From: CAYOWK01 sp964407665 | Lineage (GTDB): Bacteria; Pseudomonadota; Alphaproteobacteria; Caulobacterales; Hyphomonadaceae | Direction: 5' to 3' | Length of the DNA stretch: 64,000 nucleotides | Assembly: GCA_964407665.1 (NCBI GenBank) | Contig: CAYOWK010000005.1 | Span: forward strand, 67,929 to 131,928 | Shown: positions 25,681-32,295 of the stretch, one piece after another | How positions within the stretch are numbered: the first letter of the stretch is position 1 | Layout of the letters: the number at the start of each line of letters is the position of its first letter | The notes under the pieces: model-generated | Seen by the model: only the letters and a program-made list of their open reading frames with translations | Told to the model about the DNA's origin: nothing | Database searches by the model: none | Made by a program: the position numbers and the translations under genes

Positions 25681-25715
25681 CACGCAATTGAGATGGAGTC
25701 CACGTCAATTGCGTG
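25681..25715. promoter_or_regulatory. Perfect 11-bp inverted repeat
   Basis: CACGCAATTGA (25681-25691) and TCAATTGCGTG (25705-25715) are exact reverse complements with a 13-base spacer. They lie just upstream of the 325-residue gene, between it and the 161-residue gene. A candidate operator for the MerR-like or XRE regulator of the element. Confidence 0.6.
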
Positions 25716-25749
25716 AAAATGTTTTATGCGTTGAGGCGGCTTCGGGCAT

Positions 25750-26235
25750 TCAGTGCGCAGCGGGCCCGATCCCGGACCGCTTCCCCGCCGAACGGGGCGG
25801 CTTCCGCACAACGGCAGAGGGCGCATCGGTTTCGGGCGACGGCTTCTGCACCTTCCGGCCCGCGTAGAATTCGATGACGTCGGTGTCGGCCTCTGACAGG
25901 TCGCTGGCGTCTAGGAGCGACCGGAGCGCCGCACTGAGGCGGTAGAAGTAGGGTGTCGCCGCCTCCTCATCGCTCGCCCATGCGTGCAGCGTCCCGGCGT
26001 CTGCGATGGCAATGGCCAGCTGTGTCGCGAGACCGGCGGTAGATGTCGCTGGCGTGGTCATGATGACGGTTTCGATGGCCTTCAACTTCTGGTCTGCTTT
26101 CGCCATGCCCGCCGCGTAGCCGGCCTGAGACATCTTCCCGTCCGTCCCGAAGTAGGAGTCATCCAACTCGATGAGGCGGCGAACGACTGACCCGATTTCG
26201 GGCAAAAGGGGGGCGACTCGGCAGGTAACCGGCAT
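25750..26235 (-). CDS. Hypothetical early protein
   Basis: A 161-residue protein, mostly helical (VVRRLIELDDSYFG, AGMAKADQKLKAIETVIM, FYRLSAALRSLLDASDL), with a basic tail (VVRKPPRSAGKRSG). No family recognised. It is the first gene left of the divergent control point: the promoter at 26266-26294 points at it and AAGGA lies seven bases before its ATG. It is therefore probably the first early gene, repressed by the XRE protein. Confidence 0.55.
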   Translation of the reverse strand: MPVTCRVAPLLPEIGSVVRRLIELDDSYFGTDGKMSQAGYAAGMAKADQKLKAIETVIMTTPATSTAGLATQLAIAIADAGTLHAWASDEEAATPYFYRLSAALRSLLDASDLSEADTDVIEFYAGRKVQKPSPETDAPSAVVRKPPRSAGKRSGIGPAAH

Positions 26236-26265
26236 AGCGACATCCTTAATGAAGTGTTGATGTTT

Positions 26266-26294
26266 TCCTTACAGTGTGCTGAAAACGGGGTCAA
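26266..26294 (-). promoter_or_regulatory. Probable leftward early promoter
   Basis: On the minus strand TTGACC (26294-26289) and TAAGGA (26271-26266) are separated by 17 bases. It would start transcription towards the 161-residue gene and the replication module, and lies in the 84-bp gap between that gene and the divergent XRE regulator, where a repressor would act. Confidence 0.6.
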
Positions 26295-26319
26295 CTGAAA
26301 TCAGAACGGTGTGCGGAAA

Positions 26320-26568
26320 ATGACGCCAGGCCAGTGCAAGATGGCGCGCGCTGCTTTGGACTGGGGCGTCCGTCAGCTGGCTGAAAACGCCGGTGTCAGC
26401 AATGATACCGTCGTGCGCCTCGAAAAGGGCGAGGCCTTGAAAGAGGCAACTATCGAGAAGGTCCGCGCTGCCTTCGAAGCCGCCGGGCTCGAGTTCCTGC
26501 CGTCCAATGGCGTTGGCGAAGGCGTGCGCTTCGCGAAGCCCCCGAAGAAACGGAAGCCGAAGGCCTAA
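26320..26568 (+). CDS. XRE-family transcriptional regulator
   Basis: An 82-residue helix-turn-helix protein beginning MTPGQCKMARAALDWGVRQL, then AENAGVSNDTVVRLEKGE, and a basic tail (KPPKKRKPKA). This short XRE type is common as a stand-alone repressor in alphaproteobacterial islands and phages. The ATG at 26320 fits the family start; a GTG at 26311 is possible. It is divergent from the early genes and the likely repressor of the promoter in the gap. Its 3' end overlaps the convergent downstream gene by four bases. Confidence 0.85.
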   Translation: MTPGQCKMARAALDWGVRQLAENAGVSNDTVVRLEKGEALKEATIEKVRAAFEAAGLEFLPSNGVGEGVRFAKPPKKRKPKA

Positions 26569-26891
26569 GCTTCCCGGTCAACCTGGGCGACGGCCTCAAG
26601 CTCTGCGGCAATGCCGAAGCCCATGCGCTCCACGTCCGGGAACGCAGCGAGGAAGTCGGCGTCCAGCACGGACGGCGGGACGGGCCCATTCATCGGCGGG
26701 ACATAGTTGCGGAGAAGTATCGTCTTCATCCGGACGCGGCGTGCGAGCGCCTCAGCCCCGGCGCCGCCGATCAGGCAGTAGACCTGGCCCAGCCAGAAGC
26801 GCTGGGCGACGATCTGAGTTTGCAGGCTGGCGACCTGCTCTTGCAGATCCTCGAGTGTGGGCTTGGGGGCGTCGGGTGCGGCTTTGGTCAT
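26565..26891 (-). CDS. Hypothetical protein with short coiled coil
   Basis: A 108-residue protein starting MTKAAPDAPKPTLEDLQEQV; a short coiled coil (LEDLQEQVASLQTQIVAQRF) is followed by a hydrophobic patch and an acidic C-terminus. It converges on the XRE gene with a four-base overlap and lies just beyond a terminator. No family recognised. The start at 26891 is preferred to 26942 because the latter would run through the terminator hairpin. Confidence 0.5.
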   Translation of the reverse strand: MTKAAPDAPKPTLEDLQEQVASLQTQIVAQRFWLGQVYCLIGGAGAEALARRVRMKTILLRNYVPPMNGPVPPSVLDADFLAAFPDVERMGFGIAAELEAVAQVDREA

Positions 26892-26909
26892 GGTCGCTCC
26901 GGAAATGAA

Positions 26910-26936
26910 AAGGGCCCGGGGTGCTCCCGGGCCCTT
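26910..26936 (-). terminator. Rho-independent terminator (leftward)
   Basis: AAGGGCCCGGG (26910-26920) pairs with CCCGGGCCCTT (26926-26936) around a five-base loop. On the minus strand it is followed by TTTTC, so it would stop transcripts coming from the membrane-protein gene at 26958-27656. Confidence 0.75.
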
Positions 26937-26957
26937 GGTCAATCATATCCGATAGGA

Positions 26958-27656
26958 TCAGGCCGCGCGTTTGGCCGCCCGGCGTGCCCGGGTCTGCAAA
27001 CGCTTCGTCGCCAACGTGAGGCGCTCGGACGTCGAACGCTCCGGCGGGGCGAGGCGCAGGCGATCGGCCTCAACGGCGTCGATCCGGGCGCGGTGCGCCA
27101 GCCGATCGGCGAAGGCGATCACGGTCGAATCCTGCCCCCAGTCGGCAGGCTCGGACTCGAGGGCGATCGGCTGCACGTTCGCGCGCACGGGCGGCCGGCC
27201 GGACGTGCGGGGCGCGACGTGGTCGCATGACGTCCACTTGGCCACGAAGTTGAGCGCGGCAAAGAGGGCAGCGAAGCCGACCGCCAGGGCGAGGGCCCAG
27301 CCTGAGCCCCAGTCCATGCCGGCTTCCCGGGCGAAGTTCTGCACGGCGAGCGTGTACAGGCTGACCTGCAGCAACCCGATCCCGACGGCCTGCCAGCGCA
27401 GGACGCGGGCGCGGTCATCGTCCCGGGCGGCTTCCAGGGTCGTCAGGCGGCCAAGCGAAGTCCACTGCAGCCACTCAGCGGCGATCATGGCGGCCGTGGT
27501 GGCGGTGGCGAGCGACGCGGGCAGGGTGGCCTCGGCGCCGGCATGGACGGCATAGATGGACGTGCCCAGCAGGGTCACGGCCGCGGCGTGCGAAACCGGG
27601 CGGGCCTCGCGAATCGCGGTCAACGAGTTCTTAACGGTGGTTACGATAGGGTTCAT
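26958..27656 (-). CDS. Membrane protein of the element
   Basis: A 232-residue protein with three or four predicted membrane helices in the first 150 residues (around AAAVTLLGTSIYAVHAG, SLATATTAAMIAAEWLQW, AVGIGLLQVSLYTLAVQNF, WALALAVGFAALFAALNFVA) and a soluble basic C-terminus ending in RLQTRARRAAKRAA. The ATG at 27656 (MNPIVTTVKNSL) is favoured over one at 27680. It has its own terminator downstream and lies near the right end, where islands carry accessory genes. Function unknown; superinfection exclusion is one possibility. Confidence 0.6.
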   Translation of the reverse strand: MNPIVTTVKNSLTAIREARPVSHAAAVTLLGTSIYAVHAGAEATLPASLATATTAAMIAAEWLQWTSLGRLTTLEAARDDDRARVLRWQAVGIGLLQVSLYTLAVQNFAREAGMDWGSGWALALAVGFAALFAALNFVAKWTSCDHVAPRTSGRPPVRANVQPIALESEPADWGQDSTVIAFADRLAHRARIDAVEADRLRLAPPERSTSERLTLATKRLQTRARRAAKRAA

Positions 27657-27873
27657 GGGTCGCCCTCCTGTGGCGATCAAGGATCCGGGCGAGGCTCAAT
27701 TCGCTGCGGATCTATGGCCGGGGCCCTTGCCGGGGCCCCGGTCGCCCCTCGGGCGACAAACCCACAATCGCAGATCAGTGTTAGCGAACCGTGAGCGGCG
27801 AAGTGAAGCCCTTGCGCATCATCCCGTTCACGGGCGTGCTGGCGGCACCCTGAGGTTGATTCGGTGGTGATAC

Positions 27874-28212
27874 ATGCCTGCCAGACCAGATTTCGAGTAT
27901 TTGACGCCATCCAGCCCGGCCGACCTTCTCCGTGGTCAAATCGCCTCCAAGAAAGTGCTGCTGCACGAAGCCCGGGACGCAATTGCAAAAATTCGGACTC
28001 AGGCCGCGTTCTCACGGGGCGGTTTGACCCGTTGGCAGCAAGGCCGCATCGGCGGACATCTGAATGATGTTCGCCGAATAACGTCCTGGCTTGAACTGGC
28101 TGAGGACCGGCTAATGCGCCTTGAGGTTGCAGAGGAAGACGCGAGCAGAACCCCGCCCCATTCTGACAACCCGCGCAAGCTGTTGAAGTTAAAGGACCGG
28201 AACGGCGCATGA
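27874..28212 (+). CDS. Hypothetical protein near the right attachment site
   Basis: A 112-residue, largely helical protein (SPADLLRGQIASKKVLLHEA, GRIGGHLNDVRRITSWLEL, AEDRLMRLEVAEEDASR), consistent with a small coiled-coil protein. It is one of only three plus-strand genes in the element and the last before the right attachment repeat. No family recognised; the ribosome site is weak, and the reading frame could be accidental. Confidence 0.45.
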   Translation: MPARPDFEYLTPSSPADLLRGQIASKKVLLHEARDAIAKIRTQAAFSRGGLTRWQQGRIGGHLNDVRRITSWLELAEDRLMRLEVAEEDASRTPPHSDNPRKLLKLKDRNGA

Positions 28213-28257
28213 ACCGTCAGAACGGGCGTTGAAAACAGGCAAGTTTCCCGGTTTTTT

Positions 28258-28311
28258 GCAGGACTCATAATCCTGAGGTCCCCGGTTCGATCCCGGGTCC
28301 CACTACCAGCC
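28258..28311 (+). repeat. Attachment site, right copy (54-bp direct repeat)
   Basis: An exact copy of 10908-10961, carrying the tRNA-Met 3' half from the anticodon stem to CCA plus three bases. The sequence before it (AAGTTTCCCGGTTTTTT) does not resemble a tRNA 5' half, so this is a remnant and marks the right end of the element. Confidence 0.95.
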
Positions 28312-28375
28312 GCCGCCGGGCGAAAGTCCCGCCTCCGGGCGGCTCCCGGAATGCCGAATTCCCCCTAAACGCAAA

Positions 28376-28403
28376 CGGCCTGACGCATGTCTACGTCAGG
28401 CCG
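28376..28403. terminator. Terminator downstream of the H-NS gene
   Basis: CGGCCTGACG (28376-28385) pairs with CGTCAGGCCG (28394-28403) around an 8-base loop. On the minus strand it is followed by TTTGCGTTT, so it most likely ends the H-NS transcript. Confidence 0.75.
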
Positions 28404-28466
28404 AAAGCATCAGTCCGGAGGGATACAGGCTGCGGCGGTTTCTCCCACCGCAGCCTTGGAGTCCGT

Positions 28467-28823
28467 CTATTTGACGAGGAACTTGGCGCGGTTCACGCCA
28501 CGGGCTTCCAGATCCTTCAGCCATTTCGGCGTCGGACCACGACCCGTATAGGTCTCATTGTTCGGGCCGACATATTTCGGCTTCAGCTTCACGCCAGCGT
28601 CCGAGCGCTTGCGACGACCGCCGCGGCCCACCGATACATCAAGGTCAATCCCGAGTTCGGAAGCTTTCGCCCGCATCTCGCTCATGAAAGCGACGCGCGC
28701 CTCTTCCTGCTTCTGCTGGCGCAGTTCTTCAGCCCGCTCGATCAGGTTGCCGAGTTCGGAGATGCTGAGTGCGTCTATGTTGGGAAGCGAATCTTTGGCG
28801 CTACGGGCGCGGGTATCTTTCAT
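28467..28823 (-). CDS. H-NS family nucleoid protein (HvrA-type)
   Basis: A 118-residue DNA-bridging protein. An N-terminal coiled coil (ISELGNLIERAEELRQQKQE) gives oligomers, and the C-terminal domain has the H-NS DNA-binding pattern YVGPNNETYTGRGPTPKWLKD, in which TGRGPTPKWL is the AT-hook-like loop. HvrA/H-NS proteins of alphaproteobacteria silence AT-rich and foreign DNA. It lies 155 bp outside the right attachment site and belongs to the chromosome, not to the element. Confidence 0.9.
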   Translation of the reverse strand: MKDTRARSAKDSLPNIDALSISELGNLIERAEELRQQKQEEARVAFMSEMRAKASELGIDLDVSVGRGGRRKRSDAGVKLKPKYVGPNNETYTGRGPTPKWLKDLEARGVNRAKFLVK

Positions 28824-29040
28824 GTTCAGTGACCTTGGCTCGAATCAACAAATTCCAGGATCCCAACCTGACCCCGCCGATACCCCAATATCAAAATGTT
28901 GTCTTGGTTATTTTGCGGGGAGGCGCTGCAAAATCAGATATTATGATCTCGCTCGCGTCTGTTGCGGCCAGAACTTCCGGGTCCGATAGCTGGAATGCTG
29001 GCGACATTGAATTGTAACAGCGGTTCTATTGTCTGCCCGT

Positions 29041-29511
29041 TCAACGCCCTGCGGGCGCTGTTGATACGCTCGAGGGCAGGGTCTCGCCGTCGGGCAAGCC
29101 AGGACGATCTGCTTTGTGGGCTACGAGCAACCGGCCGCGTGGCCCCGGCGCCCAGACCGCTGCATCGTCCCCGCTGACATCGAAGAAACCGAGCTGGTGG
29201 GCCTGCGCGAGATGTAGCCCGTCACGGTAGAGAGGCACGCAAAGCCTCCAGTCAAAACTTGCATAGATGGCGCTCGCAGTGGTTCTGAAGTCGGGCTCCA
29301 GCAAGCCTGGCGTGACTTCGCGGCCGTAGCGAAGCGAATGCCGGCGGTAGCGGACAGACATGTCGTCCCGCCAGGCTGTCAGTGCCGGGAGACGGATGGT
29401 TTCCAGAACCGCGCCTTCGCCCATCCGTATCATCCGCCGGACCCAGGCGATGAACGCAGGCCGTTCCAGGGGAACTGCCGCAGGATCAAATACCATCAAG
29501 TCGTAGCTCAT
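29041..29511 (-). CDS. Conserved hypothetical protein (MSYDLMVFDP family)
   Basis: A 156-residue soluble protein starting MSYDLMVFDPAAVP, the hallmark of a widespread uncharacterised bacterial family. Later conserved parts are ASFDWRLCVPLYRDGLHLAQ and FFDVSGDDAAVWAPGP. No signal peptide or catalytic motif can be named. It is single-standing between H-NS and the chemoreceptor. Confidence 0.75.
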   Translation of the reverse strand: MSYDLMVFDPAAVPLERPAFIAWVRRMIRMGEGAVLETIRLPALTAWRDDMSVRYRRHSLRYGREVTPGLLEPDFRTTASAIYASFDWRLCVPLYRDGLHLAQAHQLGFFDVSGDDAAVWAPGPRGRLLVAHKADRPGLPDGETLPSSVSTAPAGR

Positions 29512-29811
29512 CCCGCCCAGCTCCGGCTTTGCCCTGCAAATCTATGTTGTGACCGCTAATATTCGCTTGCTACCGGACGTTGAAATGCAACTTCTGGCCC
29601 GGGAACGCTGCGAAAAACGGCATCCCGCGAACGCCCCAAATGTATTGCCGCGCCTTGCGGAGGGGCTTCCATGCGCTTCTTTTTGATACGGAAAATCCCC
29701 CCGACGCTTGATGTCTAAGACGAGACGAACGCCGAGCTGTTTACCAATAGCAAACCAATTGGTTGAAAAATCGGCCTCAGGAATTAACGCCTTTTCTGCA
29801 CTGGGCCCGTC
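29512..29811. other. 300-bp intergenic region before the globin chemoreceptor
   Basis: No gene seen. A perfect 12-bp palindrome, AACCAATTGGTT, lies at 29753-29764, 48 bases before the chemoreceptor start, and could be a regulator site. No clear -35/-10 pair was identified. Confidence 0.5.
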
Positions 29812-31176
29812 ATGACTGACTCCATCGATGTGACCGAACGCCTGCGTTTCGTGCGTCTCGACGCCAGCGCCCAGCAGTCGCTCCGAGAGGTGGGTCCGCT
29901 GGTCCGGGAGGCTTTCCCGCAGATTCTCAAGACCTTCTATGACCATCTTTCGAAATGGCCGGCCATGACGGCGTTCTTTTCGAGACCCGGCTCCGCCGAT
30001 CATGCGGCCCGCAAGCAGGCGGAGCACTGGTCTATCATCCTCAAGGGTGATTTCAGCGCGGACTACATCGCCTCGGCCAGACGCATTGGCGAAACCCACG
30101 CCCGCATCGGTCTTGAGCCTCAATGGTACATTGCAGGGTATAATTTCATCATCGAACAGGTGACGGCGAAGATTGCCGAAAACTGCTTCGTGGACCGCAA
30201 GGGCGGGGATGTGAAGTCGCGCCATGCCCGTTTCGTGCGCCTGTCCGGAGCATTCAACCGCGCGGCGCTCCTCGATATGGAAATGGCAATTGCAGTTTAT
30301 CTGCAGGCAGGCCTTCAAGCACAGCGCAGGGCGCAGTCCATCGCGGAAACAGCACTCGCTTTCGGCACGACAGTGGACGGCGTCGTCAATGCAGTTGCGT
30401 CTGCGGCGACTGATCTCGAGCGCACGTCGCGTTCCATGAACGCGATCGCCGAGGCGACATCGGCCAAGGCCATCTCGGTCGCTGCGGCGGCAGAAGAGGC
30501 GACGGGCAATGTCCGGGTTGTTGCGACGTCCGCCGACGAAATGGGACAAGCTGTTGGCGAGATTGCCGGCCAGGTCAGCCATGCGTCCCGAATTGCGGCA
30601 GACGCCGTTGTGAAGGCGCGCACGACCAACGAAACGATCGCGGAACTCTCGGTCGCGGCAGACCGTATCGGAGAGGTCGTGTCGCTCATTTCGCAGATTG
30701 CAGCCCAGACCAACCTTCTCGCCCTCAACGCAACCATCGAGAGCGCCAGGGCAGGCGAAGCCGGTCGCGGATTTGCCGTTGTGGCGTCCGAAGTGAAGTC
30801 GCTTGCCGGGCAGACGACCAAGGCCACCGAGGAAATTGGCGCCCAGATCGCAAACATGCAGGCCATCACACGGACCTCGGTCGAGGCGATCTCCGCGATC
30901 CAGACAACCATCAACGAGATCGATATGGTGTCCGCCGCGATCAACGCCGCGGTTGAGGAACAGACCGCCACCACAAAGGAAATCGCCCGCAACACCCGGG
31001 AAGCGGCAGCCGGAACGCAGGACGTCACCCGCAACATCACGGATGTTCAGCAGGGCGCGACGAAAACCGGCGCCGCAGCCGGTGAAGTCGTTGACGCCTC
31101 AAGCTCGCTCGGTCGCCAGGCGGTTCAGCTGCGAGAACAGGTGAGCGCCTTCATTCAGTCCATCCGGGCGGCCTGA
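29812..31176 (+). CDS. Globin-coupled methyl-accepting chemotaxis protein
   Basis: A 454-residue cytosolic aerotaxis-type receptor. Residues 1-165 are a protoglobin sensor with the heme-ligand region THARIGLEPQWYIAGYNF (proximal His in THAR). Residues 200-450 are a methyl-accepting signalling domain, with the hairpin tip QIAAQTNLLALNATIESARA followed by GEAGRGFAVVASEV, the contact site for CheA/CheW. No membrane helix is present, so it senses oxygen or another gas inside the cell. A clear terminator follows. No che genes are in the window. Confidence 0.93.
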   Translation: MTDSIDVTERLRFVRLDASAQQSLREVGPLVREAFPQILKTFYDHLSKWPAMTAFFSRPGSADHAARKQAEHWSIILKGDFSADYIASARRIGETHARIGLEPQWYIAGYNFIIEQVTAKIAENCFVDRKGGDVKSRHARFVRLSGAFNRAALLDMEMAIAVYLQAGLQAQRRAQSIAETALAFGTTVDGVVNAVASAATDLERTSRSMNAIAEATSAKAISVAAAAEEATGNVRVVATSADEMGQAVGEIAGQVSHASRIAADAVVKARTTNETIAELSVAADRIGEVVSLISQIAAQTNLLALNATIESARAGEAGRGFAVVASEVKSLAGQTTKATEEIGAQIANMQAITRTSVEAISAIQTTINEIDMVSAAINAAVEEQTATTKEIARNTREAAAGTQDVTRNITDVQQGATKTGAAAGEVVDASSSLGRQAVQLREQVSAFIQSIRAA

Positions 31177-31204
31177 GACCTAAAGGTCTTGAACGACACT
31201 TCAA

Positions 31205-31231
31205 CCCGCCAGCGAAGCTGGCGGGTTTTTT
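31205..31231 (+). terminator. Rho-independent terminator of the chemoreceptor gene
   Basis: CCCGCCAGC (31205-31213), loop GAA, GCTGGCGGG (31217-31225), then six T. A textbook terminator 28 bases after the stop codon. Confidence 0.95.
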
Positions 31232-31488
31232 GTTCCGCAGATGCGGTCGGTCGAAGCGCAGCGGCCGCCGGATGCGGTCTCGGATGGCAAATGTAGGATT
31301 CAGGTCAGAAGTTTATGAATCCCGCCGAAAAATTAACCTCTACTTTACGGTCTGCTGGCACCTTCACTTTCAGAGAGACGGACCGGTCCCCCCCGCCGTC
31401 CTCCATACGATCGCGAACCGCGCGCTGTCCCCCCTGCCGCGTTCGCTGAGAAGGCCGCGCCTGTCGTCCCCCCGCAGGCGCGGCCATT
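31232..31488. other. Intergenic region between chemoreceptor and pgsA
   Basis: Together with the preceding terminator this is a 312-base gap between two convergent genes. No gene was found. It holds a second strong hairpin next to the pgsA stop, annotated separately, and nothing else recognisable. Confidence 0.5.
31453..31485 (-). terminator. Hairpin downstream of pgsA
   Basis: GGCCGCGCCTG (31453-31463) pairs perfectly with CAGGCGCGGCC (31475-31485), 11 bp with an 11-base loop. It begins three bases after the pgsA stop and probably ends that transcript, although the following minus-strand sequence (TTCTCAGC) has only a short T stretch. Confidence 0.6.
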
Positions 31489-32160
31489 TCATGTCCGGGC
31501 CGAGCCTGCCGGCCGGAGGTATGCGGCTCCGGTCCAGGCCGAAAGAGCTGCGGCCAGCACTAGAAAAGCCAGCCAGACCCCGATCATGGTCGTTTCAGGT
31601 CCTGACGCCCGATCCTGTGGTGCAAGCTGCTCGTGGATGGCCGGCGCCACCATCGCAGCGCCCACAACAGTCAGCTCCACGGCGGTTTTCCACTTCGCCA
31701 GCGGCGATACGCGCACGCCCTCGCCATCAGGAGAGATGAGTCGCAGGACCGTGATGAGGAGATCCCGGCCGATGATCACAGCCGCGCTGGCCGCGATCAC
31801 GGGCCAGAGTGGGTAACCTGTCTCCAGAACCTGCACCGCAAGCACGATCAGAGGCAGCCCGACCAGCACCTTGTCGGCGATGGGGTCGAGAATCCGGCCC
31901 AGCTTGCTTTCCGCCTTGAGCGCACGCGCCGCCCAGCCATCGAACAGGTCGGTTAGGGCTGCGGCGACGAACAGTCCCGCGGTCCACCACGCCCAGAAGG
32001 TCCGCACGTCAGCCGCCCCATCAATGGCGGCCCAATACTGCCACGCAGCCCAGGCTGCTGCTGGGGCCAGAACCAGCCGCAGGCCCGTCAGGAGATTGGG
32101 TAGGTGCTTCAGCAAGGAAAGCTCTCCGCAGGGTTCGGTCTTCGCCCCTATCTCGCTCAT
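31489..32160 (-). CDS. pgsA: CDP-diacylglycerol-glycerol-3-phosphate 3-phosphatidyltransferase
   Basis: A 223-residue inner-membrane enzyme that makes phosphatidylglycerophosphate, the first committed step to phosphatidylglycerol and cardiolipin. The CDP-alcohol phosphotransferase motif is complete: DLFDGWAARA then SKLGRILDPIADKV, with all four aspartates. It begins with an NLLTGLRLVL helix and has further hydrophobic segments. The ATG at 32160 has GGAG upstream; the frame open to 32649 is antisense to the receptor gene. Some CDP-alcohol transferases use other head groups, but length and motif fit PgsA. Confidence 0.88.
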   Translation of the reverse strand: MSEIGAKTEPCGELSLLKHLPNLLTGLRLVLAPAAAWAAWQYWAAIDGAADVRTFWAWWTAGLFVAAALTDLFDGWAARALKAESKLGRILDPIADKVLVGLPLIVLAVQVLETGYPLWPVIAASAAVIIGRDLLITVLRLISPDGEGVRVSPLAKWKTAVELTVVGAAMVAPAIHEQLAPQDRASGPETTMIGVWLAFLVLAAALSAWTGAAYLRPAGSART

Positions 32161-32252
32161 CGGGAGCTCCAAGGCGATGGCCCAAGGCTCAAAGGCCGGG
32201 CGCAAATGCCAGCCGGCCAAAAATCCGCGCTTCCCCTGTTGCAAACTGTCGA

Positions 32253-32280
32253 TGTTATACCGTAACGCTACAGTATAACA
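32253..32280. promoter_or_regulatory. Zur-like double palindrome upstream of the TonB receptor
   Basis: TGTTATA (32253-32259) and TATAACA (32274-32280) form an outer inverted repeat. Within it lie two abutting 13-bp units, GTTATACCGTAAC (32254-32266) and GCTACAGTATAAC (32267-32279), the second an inverted near-copy of the first. GTTATA-N-TATAAC-like dyads are the known Zur box type of alphaproteobacteria. It sits 15 bases before the receptor ATG. Confidence 0.7.
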
Positions 32281-32295
32281 TCTCTGGAGCGTATC

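Larger units (their letters stand above)
10908..28311. mobile_element. 17.4-kb integrated element with phage head genes and no tail set
   Basis: Bounded by the 54-bp repeats in tRNA-Met. Gene order from the left: integrase, AlpA-like protein, tape measure (plus strand), connector, small structural protein, small membrane protein, TerL, TerS, HNH-kinase fusion, HK97 capsid, protease, portal, repeat-rich control region, replication-initiator-like gene with iterons, three small genes, XRE regulator, two small genes, and one plus-strand gene near the right end. Missing are tail tube, tail chaperones, baseplate, fibre, holin and endolysin. Size and content fit capsid-forming phage-inducible islands, which build their own heads and borrow tails from a helper. 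A decayed siphophage is the alternative. Confidence 0.85.

Noticed and set aside
28258..28311. A second tRNA-Met gene
   Set aside because: Only the 3' half is present; the upstream sequence cannot form the D arm or acceptor stem. It is the right attachment repeat.
29542..30582. A 346-codon minus-strand frame over the chemoreceptor start
   Set aside because: It is antisense to the protoglobin domain and lacks any family signature.
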